The position numbers and the translations under genes were made by a program. 31,049 nt of DNA from a virus. The stretch covers positions 1 to 31,049 of IMG/VR virus record IMGVR_UViG_3300028384_000937; one strand, 5' to 3'. The first letter of the stretch is position 1; each line of letters opens with the position of its first letter. The notes beneath the pieces are model-generated. The model made no database searches, was not told where the DNA came from, and saw only the letters and a list, made by a program, of their open reading frames with translations. Shown in pieces: positions 23,381 through 31,049 of this stretch.

Positions 23381-24345
23381 TCTTGTCCCCACTTATTCCA
23401 TATTTCTGTAAGAAGATTAATATAGGCGTCATCATTATGTCTAAAGTCATATTCTATTCTTTTATTATTATACTCAATACTATAAAAGTCTGTATACTCT
23501 TTAAAAAAGTCTTGTGCATTACTGTCAGATAAATCTACTACTTTGCCAACCGGAGCATAACCTAATGCAAGTTGTTCATCTTCAGGATCTACTCCTTTGC
23601 TTTCTAGCCAAGTACTAAATTTTTCATCTCTAGGTAAATCAATACCTGTACCGAAGTAACAATTAAACTCTCCGCTGATTACTCTATGCTCTGAGATTCC
23701 GTCTGCTTCTACAACTTCGTCATTATCTAAATATGCTTCATACCATGTTTTTCCAGTTTGCGCATAGTGCAAATATACCATTCCGTCGTCAATGTCTTTT
23801 ACAAACTGTTTTTTAAACTTAGGATCCAACTCTATTCTATCTTGTATGCCTAATAAATTATAATAAAAATATCCGTTACGATATCCGTCTTTTTTAATAT
23901 TCTCAGTTTCATACCATGCTTCTAGTTCGTGACAACAATGATTTAAATAACAAATTGCAAGCCTAGTTGCACCATTTGTATTTGCTAATACACTGCTAGG
24001 ATTCCATAATTGACCCTGTGTTACTTCAAAATGGTGATGAAGAATATTTAATAACTCTTGATCGCATGTATTACGCAAAGGTCCAAAATTTTCAGTAATG
24101 CTATAATCTGTATAATAGTTAATAGTAGCAACACTTCTATCTAAATCATTACAAATATGATCTAGAGTTCTATCTTCGTTATGAAATCCTAGTAAGCTAA
24201 AGTTCTTTTGAAATATTTTCTTTTTATGTGTAGTTAACAAATAGTCAAATTGCTTTAACCATACTTCTGCTAATTCTGAATCATTAGGTTGAATATGTAT
24301 ATACTCTATTTTATTGTCAATATTTCTAAACCCAAGCTCTATCAT
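23377..24345 (-). CDS. Unknown 322-residue protein within the radical SAM cluster
   Basis: No family recognised. The sequence is acidic, with a helical central part rich in His and Cys (LLNILHHHFEVTQGQLWNPS and CYLNHCCHELEAWYE), which could bind a metal. The C-terminal half has beta-rich segments (MVYLHYAQTGKTWYEAYLDN, FNCYFGTGIDL). There is no signal peptide, membrane segment, CxxxCxxC or nucleotide-binding loop. It overlaps the 694-residue fusion gene upstream by 20 nt and the next radical SAM gene by ATGA, so it is surely co-expressed. It could be an enzyme, a scaffold or a substrate-binding partner. Confidence 0.75.
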   Translation of the reverse strand: MIELGFRNIDNKIEYIHIQPNDSELAEVWLKQFDYLLTTHKKKIFQKNFSLLGFHNEDRTLDHICNDLDRSVATINYYTDYSITENFGPLRNTCDQELLNILHHHFEVTQGQLWNPSSVLANTNGATRLAICYLNHCCHELEAWYETENIKKDGYRNGYFYYNLLGIQDRIELDPKFKKQFVKDIDDGMVYLHYAQTGKTWYEAYLDNDEVVEADGISEHRVISGEFNCYFGTGIDLPRDEKFSTWLESKGVDPEDEQLALGYAPVGKVVDLSDSNAQDFFKEYTDFYSIEYNNKRIEYDFRHNDDAYINLLTEIWNKWGQE

Positions 24346-26410
24346 GAAAACCCTTTACTATTTGCTCTGCATGTGCTAGTTGCGATTTAATTCCTGGATG
24401 CATTTTATCTCTTGCACACTTATCGTCAATGTTAGGAAATGGATTTAAAGTATTTTTAGGATACATTAATTCGCATAATTCGTTACACGGATGATCCCAG
24501 GAACTAAACAAAATTTCTACTCCGTGTGCTTGAGCACAATCATATATCCAATTAATAGATGACACTGCACGATTAATATAGTAATCGTCGTCTACTATAT
24601 CAAATATTTCATTTAATTTTTTAAAACCGTTATGTGGATATCCTGGTATAAGATTAATAATTTTTCCGTAATCGTTTATGTCAATGTGTAATTGTCTATA
24701 CCAGGCCGGCAATGTTACTACTGCAAAATCTAAATCTATTACATTATTTGCTGCTGCAAAAGTTCTTGCTACACGTTCAACTGATGATCCGCCGATGCCA
24801 AAGTTAAAAGGATTTAAATTTAATTTTTCGCTAGATAGATTTACGAAAGTGTCTTTGTATTCGATACCTTCGCCAAATGTAAAACTACAACCAAAATATC
24901 CTACTTTCAGTTTATCTGATTCAAAGTCCCAGAGGCCTCTATAATAATACTTATTAAACTTGTATTTCCAATCATCATCAGATACGTTTTCTTCTTCAAA
25001 TGCATTTACTGCTTTAACAGATACTGTATCTGTATAGTCAAACTTATTTACAACTTCTCTATGTGCAGACCCGTAATGTCTCAAGTCTTCTAAAGTTTGT
25101 ACTGTTGCCGGAGCAGCAGGTAAAAAAGTTTTTAATGCATCTCCTCTAAACATTTTTAACTCCGGATTTAATGCAAATACATCAGTGCCGCGTACATCGT
25201 CAATTTGTTTGCTTTTCCATTTAAACTGATTCCACAACATGCTCTTATCTTCTTGATACATAAAGTCGATAATGCTTTGCCAGCCGCTAAATGGAATACC
25301 TGTATCTGCTTCTAATTTTTTACCGTACTTTGTAATCTTATCAGCAGCTTGTTCTTTTAACAATTCAGGCAATACAGTAATACTATAGTAGTTAGGTGTA
25401 AACAACGGATTAATATGAAACCTATCAACCCAATAATTTTCCATATAGAAGCCTCTCTGGGGATGTATAGCTTCTAAAGGAATAAGATCATTTTTGTGCA
25501 ATTCTTCGTGTAGTTCTGTAATACGGAAAATATTTAAAATACTTACAGTAGGATGGAACCAGTAATCTGCAACACCACTTGCCCTAATCTTTTTCAAGTT
25601 TTCTAAAGTACTGGGCCATTTGCCTTTGTATCTAATATGTTCAAATGCATCGCCTGCTCCGTCGATACTAAGACTCAAATGTACATATTTAAATTTCTTC
25701 CAGTAGTCAAGTATATTTTCTTTACCCTTGCCTAGTGTTGTACCGTTAGTACTATAACGCAACTCAACATCGTACTTCTTCTTTTCATCTAACATTTTAA
25801 GTATACGCCAGTGTTCAGGCATAATTAAAGGTTCGCCGCCTGCAAAATGTATTTCTTCCATAGTGTCAATATTGTCTTCAATATCATCCCAAAATACATT
25901 TGCTTCTGTTAAATCAATAAGTTTAGTTTCACTATACTTGTCTGCACCCGGATGAAGTTTTTGAAAGTCGTTAGCCCACTGTGTACTAAACAGCGGTGAA
26001 CAAGTTGTACATGCAAGGTTGCAATAATTGCTAAATCTAAAGTCCCAATACTTTAATTGAGGTTTAGGTATACTGCCGTCATCTGCTGTACTAGCAATTA
26101 AATCTTTTGTCTTATCAAACCATTTTGAATTTAATCCAGTACGCATAGTATTCATATTATGATTTTGCTTGGCAACACAACGCTCACATGCACTAGGCAA
26201 CGGTTTGTTATCTAGCATATCTTTTCTCATTTTCTTTGCTGCGTCACTGTTTACTACTTCATCTAATGTTTGTGTTTTAACATTTCCAAAACTATTTTCA
26301 TCACGTAACGGTGTTTGACAGCAAGCAAACGAACGCCCGTCATTAATAACATGTAAGTGCATCCAAGGTGCTACACAGAAATTAGGACTATTTTTTAGAT
26401 CATCACTCAT
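24326..26410 (-). CDS. Radical SAM - SGNH-hydrolase-like fusion protein (group 1)
   Basis: The protein has 694 residues from ATG 26410 (AGAGA upstream; a TTG five codons earlier is possible). Residues 1 to about 440 are a twitch-type radical SAM protein: C12, C30-C31, C75 and C78 prefix clusters, catalytic C130-NLA-C134-TT-C137, FAGGEPLI, and a DVFALNPELKMF end equal to its paralogs. A linker follows, then an SGNH/GDSL-like domain from about 500: YFGCSFTFGEG with S509 as nucleophile, FGIGGSS as the oxyanion Gly block, VVTLPAWYR at block III, and D668-KM-H671 as the DxxH pair. The block III Asn is not evident. Such domains hydrolyse or transfer acyl groups, often on carbohydrates. Confidence 0.85.
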   Translation of the reverse strand: MSDDLKNSPNFCVAPWMHLHVINDGRSFACCQTPLRDENSFGNVKTQTLDEVVNSDAAKKMRKDMLDNKPLPSACERCVAKQNHNMNTMRTGLNSKWFDKTKDLIASTADDGSIPKPQLKYWDFRFSNYCNLACTTCSPLFSTQWANDFQKLHPGADKYSETKLIDLTEANVFWDDIEDNIDTMEEIHFAGGEPLIMPEHWRILKMLDEKKKYDVELRYSTNGTTLGKGKENILDYWKKFKYVHLSLSIDGAGDAFEHIRYKGKWPSTLENLKKIRASGVADYWFHPTVSILNIFRITELHEELHKNDLIPLEAIHPQRGFYMENYWVDRFHINPLFTPNYYSITVLPELLKEQAADKITKYGKKLEADTGIPFSGWQSIIDFMYQEDKSMLWNQFKWKSKQIDDVRGTDVFALNPELKMFRGDALKTFLPAAPATVQTLEDLRHYGSAHREVVNKFDYTDTVSVKAVNAFEEENVSDDDWKYKFNKYYYRGLWDFESDKLKVGYFGCSFTFGEGIEYKDTFVNLSSEKLNLNPFNFGIGGSSVERVARTFAAANNVIDLDFAVVTLPAWYRQLHIDINDYGKIINLIPGYPHNGFKKLNEIFDIVDDDYYINRAVSSINWIYDCAQAHGVEILFSSWDHPCNELCELMYPKNTLNPFPNIDDKCARDKMHPGIKSQLAHAEQIVKGFHDRAWV

Positions 26411-27737
26411 ATTGCATCTCTTCAAATAAGATTATAAATTTTCGCTTGTTAGGCTTACTATAAAACTTTTCTCTATTCTTTTTTAAAAACGGCTTTATTC
26501 CGTTTATTTTATCTTGTATCTCGCTTTCGCTCAATTCTTTTAACATTTTTAAATTATTACAGATTAACTCAGATGTTTTTGTAGTACTAGTAACCCTATC
26601 ATAACTTTCATTAACCAGAACGTTACTTGAAAAATAACTTTGATCTGTAATATAACCAATTGTATTTAAACAACCTAGTACCATGAAGGGGTGTCCTTTG
26701 GCTATTTGTAACCAAGTAAGTATACCCGGAGACAGAACATTTACTTCTTCTAAATAGTTTTGATCTAGCATAGGCATCCAAGAATCACTTACAATGTTAA
26801 TTAAACTATCTTCGTAAAAAGATTTATGAATGTAAAAGTTATTACCTTTGTTACGAATCTGATCAATTGTCATATCCATAATTACAGTTTTGCTTATAGT
26901 ATTTTTTACTAGTTCCTTTTTTTGCTTTACAAATAGTTCGCCTTTGGACTTATCAGTTATACGAAAATCTTTGTAATTATGTTTAATATCCTCGTATTCT
27001 ATATTGTAACTATATTTTCCATCTTTATCAAGCTCATGATATTTTAAATCAGATACAAAACATGTATTATGCAGTTTAGCCCTTCCGGTAAATGCTGAAT
27101 ACAATCTTTTAGGATTCCAGTCGTCAACTTCGTACATTTCCTTTTTTAACTGTTCCTTGCCAATAGGATACGAAGCAAAGTTATTATATACCCAACGATA
27201 GTCCTTCATACCATAACGAGATAGTAGAGTTATTTGTGTATAAATTTGCCACCAATCGATTCCATATACGTGCTTTGTGTTTAATAATGTTCTATAAGAC
27301 TTGCTAATATCTCCTAAAACAATATACACTTGATCCCTTGGCATACCTGATCCTTCTAAAAAATCAAGTTGCTTTCGTAATTTCCAAATATATCTATAAT
27401 CATGAGAAACCTTAGGTAATAAAATTAATAGTTTCATTTTACCTTTTGCGATTCTATTAAATGATTTGTTAGGAATAATGTCTGCAAGATTGTCGTTGCT
27501 TATTTTAACAAGTTCTAACGGATAAAATAAATTTTTTGTAGTTTCTTTTCCAGAAAATAATTGATAATTACAGCCCAGGGCTTTTAGAGAATTAAAAAAG
27601 AATGTACCTTTAGATATGATTGTTTCTTTAGTACCTAGCGGAATACGGTGGGAATCTTTAGTAAACTCCCAGTCGTTAATTCCATTAGGTATCGGAACTT
27701 CTGATTCTGCCAAATTATCATAATACAAGTTAATCAT
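26403..27737 (-). CDS. Glycosyltransferase-like phage protein, putative
   Basis: The protein has 444 residues. The N-terminal half is helical with a strand pair (MKLLILLPKVSHDYRYIWKL, DQVYIVLGDIS). The C-terminal half contains DWNPKRLYSAFTGRAKLHNT and SLINIVSDSWMP, then LSPGILTWLQIAKGHPFMVLG, a pattern I associate with a phage glycosyltransferase-like family in which a KxxxPxxxxHPfIvvG block follows the strand before a nucleotide-sugar site. No DxD is decisive. It lies between two radical SAM genes and overlaps both by 8 nt. It could act on the same glycan or molecule as the other glycosyltransferase-like gene; the assignment is tentative. Confidence 0.5.
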   Translation of the reverse strand: MINLYYDNLAESEVPIPNGINDWEFTKDSHRIPLGTKETIISKGTFFFNSLKALGCNYQLFSGKETTKNLFYPLELVKISNDNLADIIPNKSFNRIAKGKMKLLILLPKVSHDYRYIWKLRKQLDFLEGSGMPRDQVYIVLGDISKSYRTLLNTKHVYGIDWWQIYTQITLLSRYGMKDYRWVYNNFASYPIGKEQLKKEMYEVDDWNPKRLYSAFTGRAKLHNTCFVSDLKYHELDKDGKYSYNIEYEDIKHNYKDFRITDKSKGELFVKQKKELVKNTISKTVIMDMTIDQIRNKGNNFYIHKSFYEDSLINIVSDSWMPMLDQNYLEEVNVLSPGILTWLQIAKGHPFMVLGCLNTIGYITDQSYFSSNVLVNESYDRVTSTTKTSELICNNLKMLKELSESEIQDKINGIKPFLKKNREKFYSKPNKRKFIILFEEMQYE

Positions 27738-29178
27738 ATTTTGCCAATGGCTCGTCTATATTTGTATTATCAGGTTTTAATATCCAGCCCTCTTTTTCAG
27801 CAAGTTCCATAATACTTGCATCGGTATCCGGAATACTTTCTACCCAATCTGTTAGAATTTTAGGAAATACACTTAGACTTTTGTTTCTGCGTACATCATA
27901 CTGTGCGTAAAATGTTTTAAAGTCTCTCCATAGTGTTACAGGATTACTTGTACGCCTGTGTGGAGCATCTACTGTAACAAGATAATCTATTAATCGTTCT
28001 ATACTTGCCTTTTCAAATTCGTGCCAACCTATATCATTTTTTCTTCTTTCCCACCATGCACTAATTTGACTATGTAAATGATCTTTAATATGATTAGGAA
28101 GTGCTAAAGGACTTTGAAAACTCGGAAAACGTAATAAGTTTACACTTACTGTGGGTGTTCTACTCTGTGTAAGTTCTTTTAACTTATATACTTCATCTAA
28201 GAAATCTGTAATAGTAAACAAACATAAACTATTAATAGTCATCATAATGTTTACACCATTACAATTACCTTCAGTTAAAATACGTTTGATATTCTTTAAC
28301 CATAATTCGTAGTCTAGTCCGTCACGAATATATTCTGCTTGCGCACCTGTTGCTTCACAACTAGTATACAGATCAAAGTGCTTCATACCTTGAGTTTTTT
28401 CGATTAGTTTATCAATAATGGCATCCTTTGCAATAAGGTTGCTGTTAATTGCAAAACGCATATCTGTGTCTTGCTCGTTAAACCAATCAAACAATTTCCA
28501 AGTATTTGCACTCATTAAAGGTTCGCCGCCTGTAACACGTAATTCTTGTAAACTATCGCTTAGACCATTTTCCCACCATTTCCAAAAGGCTTGAATATAC
28601 GGGTTGTCTTCATCGTCCTTGTAAGGTTGCGCCCATGAACCGTCTTGATGGAAAGCTCCGGCACCGTCGGATACCAAGTTCTCATACGGCCCATTATTCT
28701 TGATGTCTTTTGCCCAGGTGGTAGAGAAGGAAGCGTTACAGTAACTACACGCAAGGTTACACACCCTATCAAAAGCAATCTCAAAAGTTTTGAGGTTAGT
28801 ATTTTCGTTTGCATCTGCTTCATATGCTTGTTGTAATTCTTCATCAGTGTAAATAATGCTTTTAAACGTCCTGTCACTTACAGCATCTTTACCCATGTCT
28901 TCCATCTTCCAGCAATATTCACACTCGCGAGGACGCTCGCCATTCTGCATCATACGGCGCATTTCTTTTTTATGCTCTGTATTATGAATTGCTGTATAGT
29001 TGTTTTCTACTTCAACTAATGGAATTTTATGAGCCGGCGGGTGATGACAACTTGCAGTTGTACCGCTGCCTAACCATGTAGTTGCGTTAAACCATTTGGC
29101 TCCGCAGAAACTTTTACTTTTACTATCTAGTACTCTATCCCTATACTGTTGTAGGGTTTCATCAGGTTTCTTCGCCAT
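27730..29178 (-). CDS. Radical SAM protein, HSCHHP family (group 2)
   Basis: The protein has 482 residues; GAGG lies 6 nt before the ATG. The N-terminal block has C25 (SFCGAKW), C44 in ASCHHPPAHKIPL, and C86 and C89 (RECEYCWKMEDMG). The catalytic motif is C140-NLA-C144-SY-C147, then VTGGEPLM, INSNL and a terminal YDVRRNKSLSVFPKI. It is a paralog of the proteins at 29162 (same length of prefix and nearly the same motif positions) and 14477. An extension of about 25 residues after the shared end is unique. It overlaps the preceding gene by 17 nt. The reaction is unknown. Confidence 0.88.
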   Translation of the reverse strand: MAKKPDETLQQYRDRVLDSKSKSFCGAKWFNATTWLGSGTTASCHHPPAHKIPLVEVENNYTAIHNTEHKKEMRRMMQNGERPRECEYCWKMEDMGKDAVSDRTFKSIIYTDEELQQAYEADANENTNLKTFEIAFDRVCNLACSYCNASFSTTWAKDIKNNGPYENLVSDGAGAFHQDGSWAQPYKDDEDNPYIQAFWKWWENGLSDSLQELRVTGGEPLMSANTWKLFDWFNEQDTDMRFAINSNLIAKDAIIDKLIEKTQGMKHFDLYTSCEATGAQAEYIRDGLDYELWLKNIKRILTEGNCNGVNIMMTINSLCLFTITDFLDEVYKLKELTQSRTPTVSVNLLRFPSFQSPLALPNHIKDHLHSQISAWWERRKNDIGWHEFEKASIERLIDYLVTVDAPHRRTSNPVTLWRDFKTFYAQYDVRRNKSLSVFPKILTDWVESIPDTDASIMELAEKEGWILKPDNTNIDEPLAKYD

Positions 29179-30544
29179 TCCATTCCTCTAATAAGTTAAC
29201 ATACTGTGGAAAAGTTTCTCCAAAGTTTTTGTTTCTTCTTTTGTCATATGCGTTTATATATTTTACAAAGTCTTGTCTATGCTCTATTGCTGTTTCTGTT
29301 GTACGTAAGTAATCACAAAAACGCTGTATTTGATCAAACTCTTCTAAGTATATTCTAGCATACTTGTCTTTCTTATAATACTTTAGCCATGCTTCGCAAA
29401 ACTTTTCGATAGTATCTGCTTGAGGTATTCTATCTTCTTTATCTAGCATTGTACATTGTAAATGCGGCGGCCAATGCATTGTATTAATACTTAGCGGTAT
29501 TCTATTGACCTCAAAACTTTTATTGTATTCTTTTCTAAAGTCTATTACAGTCATAATAAAATCAATAAAAGACGGTAAACTAAGAATGTTTATTGTAGTC
29601 ATAATTGCTACTGTTGACTGTGTTTGCTTTAAAATTTTATCTATGTTATCTAGCCATTTTAAATAATCCAAACCGTCCCTAGCATATTCTGCTTGTAAGC
29701 CTGTGCTTTCAAGACTTGTATAGATATCAACTTTGACGCCTTTTTTGTGTAATATATTAACTTTTGCAATTAAATGCTCTATTAGAGTATCTGTTACACA
29801 CCCATTTGTATTAATTGCTACGTCTAAGCCTTTCCGTGGATTTTCGATTAGATAGTCTAATAACTTCCAAGTATCTTTTGACATAGTAGGTTCGCCGCCG
29901 GTAACACGGAGTACTTTTAGATGAGGTAATGCATCCGGAAACCATTTCCAAAATGCTTCTACATAAGGATTATGGTCGCTGTTTTTATAAGGCATCTTTC
30001 CAGAAGACTTTAAATAATCTAAATTATGAGCTCCATGTTTAGTTGGATATTGACCGTTTTGTTTTATATCTTCCATCCACTTTGAACTAATCTCGGGAGA
30101 ACAGTATGCACATGCAAAGTTGCAAGCATTTGAAAAACTTACTTCAAGATAACTAGGATAAACATTTTCGCCAGGGTCGCTTTCTGCAATTTCCTCAAAT
30201 CTATCCCAAGCCCAGGTATCAGCTGTTTTATAGTGTCTATCACTAAAATAATCTTTACCTAAATCTTCTATCTTCCAACAATAACTACATTCGCTAGGAC
30301 GTTCTCCCATAAGCATCTTTAGTCGTTGTTCTTTTTTATATTGACTATTATGCAATGCCGCAGGATCTGCTTTTATTTCTTCAAGCGGAATCTTATGTGG
30401 TGCAGGATGATGACAACTATGATTATATCCGTTTTGAAGCATTAGTGTAGTCTGCAACCATTTAGCCGTGCAGAAACTACAACTAACGTTGTTTATCTTT
30501 TCACGTTTTTCTTCTAGTATTTTTATGCGCTGTTCGTTACTCAT
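29162..30544 (-). CDS. Radical SAM protein, HSCHHP family (group 2)
   Basis: The protein has 460 residues and an ATGA start overlap. N-terminal C22, C25 (SCSFCTAKW), C44 (HSCHHPAPHKIPL), and C86 and C89 (SECSYCWKIEDLGKD) precede the catalytic C141-NFA-C145-AY-C148. VTGGEPTM and INTNG follow, with YDKRRNKNFGETFPQY at the end. The shared IPLxEI, LHNxxYKKEQR and SDRxxK segments make it the closest relative of the 27730 protein. It is the first complete gene of the minus-strand operon. No promoter is visible between it and the chimeric frame upstream. Confidence 0.88.
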   Translation of the reverse strand: MSNEQRIKILEEKREKINNVSCSFCTAKWLQTTLMLQNGYNHSCHHPAPHKIPLEEIKADPAALHNSQYKKEQRLKMLMGERPSECSYCWKIEDLGKDYFSDRHYKTADTWAWDRFEEIAESDPGENVYPSYLEVSFSNACNFACAYCSPEISSKWMEDIKQNGQYPTKHGAHNLDYLKSSGKMPYKNSDHNPYVEAFWKWFPDALPHLKVLRVTGGEPTMSKDTWKLLDYLIENPRKGLDVAINTNGCVTDTLIEHLIAKVNILHKKGVKVDIYTSLESTGLQAEYARDGLDYLKWLDNIDKILKQTQSTVAIMTTINILSLPSFIDFIMTVIDFRKEYNKSFEVNRIPLSINTMHWPPHLQCTMLDKEDRIPQADTIEKFCEAWLKYYKKDKYARIYLEEFDQIQRFCDYLRTTETAIEHRQDFVKYINAYDKRRNKNFGETFPQYVNLLEEWNGEET

Positions 30545-31049
30545 CTAGTCCTAATTATCCTTGGCGTGTTTTGATATACAGATTTAAAGAACTTGCTTTG
30601 CTCTGCATCTAACGTCTTAGTTGAAATGTCTACGCCTGTGCCTTTGAGTATTTCCAATCCTAAACGCTCACATTCGTCATATACTTCGTGTTCACTGTCA
30701 ATACTACTACGTACTTCTTCTTCCCAAAAGTTGTTTAACCATTCAAAGTCAAAGGCATACACCAAGGCTTCACGAGTCTTAGGATTCGCAAATTTTGCTT
30801 CTCGTAAGTTAAACAAGATTGCGGTAACAAAAGACGGCGCATCATAATCAATTTTCTCTTTGATGATTTTCCCGTCAGTAAAGGCTTTACCTTGATAGAG
30901 TTTTTGCCAACGAGCCAGATTGGACTCAGCAATGTAATTCACCTCGCCCGCTTCCAGTGCCTGAACGGCAGCGTTACGGTCGCGGAAATATTCAACACGG
31001 ATGGTTTTAAAGTTGTATTTACCTCGGTTAGCAGGTAAATCTTTTGCCC
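30541..31049 (-). CDS. Chimeric frame: YejA-like solute-binding fragment joined to an unknown phage-side tail (5' truncated)
   Basis: The frame is open through the right edge; GTG 30942 is internal. From the edge to about 30733 it reads LPANRGKYNFKTIRVEYFRD, then ALEAGEVNYIAESNLARWQ and ALVYAFDFEWLN, which is the middle of YejA-type extracellular solute-binding proteins (peptide or microcin C ABC transporters). In YejA these residues are followed by some 200 more, but here the frame changes to an unrelated 63-residue charged helix (NFWEEEVRSSIDSEHEVYDE ... TPRIIRTR) and stops. The YejA part also looks more GC-rich than the rest of the window. A join within one gene at a contig end suggests assembly chimerism or recombination rather than a working transporter. 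Confidence 0.7.
   Translation of the reverse strand, partial: AKDLPANRGKYNFKTIRVEYFRDRNAAVQALEAGEVNYIAESNLARWQKLYQGKAFTDGKIIKEKIDYDAPSFVTAILFNLREAKFANPKTREALVYAFDFEWLNNFWEEEVRSSIDSEHEVYDECERLGLEILKGTGVDISTKTLDAEQSKFFKSVYQNTPRIIRTR
30725..30745 (-). other. Probable chimeric junction
   Basis: Approximate breakpoint where YejA similarity (ending in FDFEWLN) gives way to the unknown tail. The join is in frame, and no repeat, att-like site or tRNA is visible at it. Confidence 0.5.

Noticed and set aside
10596-30544. RiPP precursor peptide gene for the radical SAM enzymes
   Set aside because: The genes overlap almost everywhere and no short frame with leader-core layout and its own ribosome binding site was found. 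The substrate, if a peptide, is elsewhere or is a larger protein.
30541-31049. Prophage integration site in a host yejA gene
   Set aside because: No integrase, att-like repeat or tRNA is visible and T4-like phages do not normally integrate; a chimeric contig end is simpler.

Overview
The window looks like part of a marine T4-like myovirus genome (a relative of cyanophages or pelagiphages), probably from a metagenome. The evidence is AT-rich DNA with almost no intergenic space, long runs of genes with ATGA-type overlaps, several copies of a T4-type late-promoter octamer (NNTAARTA), a tail-fibre-like protein, and small proteins resembling conserved genes of marine T4-like phages. No integrase, replication gene, tRNA, CRISPR or insertion sequence was seen. 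No gene-free stretch exceeds 95 bases.

Layout. (1) 2-3555, plus: the 3' end of a MoxR-type AAA+ ATPase, a terminator and sigma70 promoter, its HExxH/VWA partner, and four small conserved phage proteins. (2) 3615-4790: a tail-fibre-like structural protein ending at a strong terminator. (3) 4848-10574: an accessory block on mixed strands with four double-stranded beta-helix (Fe(II)/2-oxoglutarate or Asp/Asn beta-hydroxylase-like) oxygenases, two small kinase-fold proteins, an SDR-like protein and a large unknown. Two divergent gene pairs here are driven by back-to-back late-promoter octamers, each exactly 5 nt from an ATG. (4) 10596-14496, plus: a QueC-like PP-loop ATPase followed by three radical SAM enzymes. 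(5) 30544-14477, minus: ten more radical SAM enzymes together with a class I methyltransferase, two glycosyltransferase-like proteins and a 322-residue unknown. A consensus sigma70 promoter (TTGACA-17-TATAAT) restarts this run at 22.4 kb with the ATG at the predicted +1. (6) 30541-31049, minus: an in-frame join between a YejA-type bacterial solute-binding protein fragment and a short unknown tail, probably a contig-end chimera.

The outstanding content is the cluster of 13 radical SAM enzymes, which take up about half of the window. All keep CxxxCxxC and most carry additional cysteine clusters of SPASM or 'twitch' type. They fall into four groups, three of which are paralogous expansions, and one member is fused to an SGNH-hydrolase-like domain. 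With the oxygenases, PP-loop ATPase, methyltransferase, kinase-fold and glycosyltransferase-like proteins, they look like a large virus-encoded biosynthetic or macromolecule-modifying pathway. The product is unknown. A modified glycan or small molecule, or modification of a virion or host protein, are all possible; that is inference.
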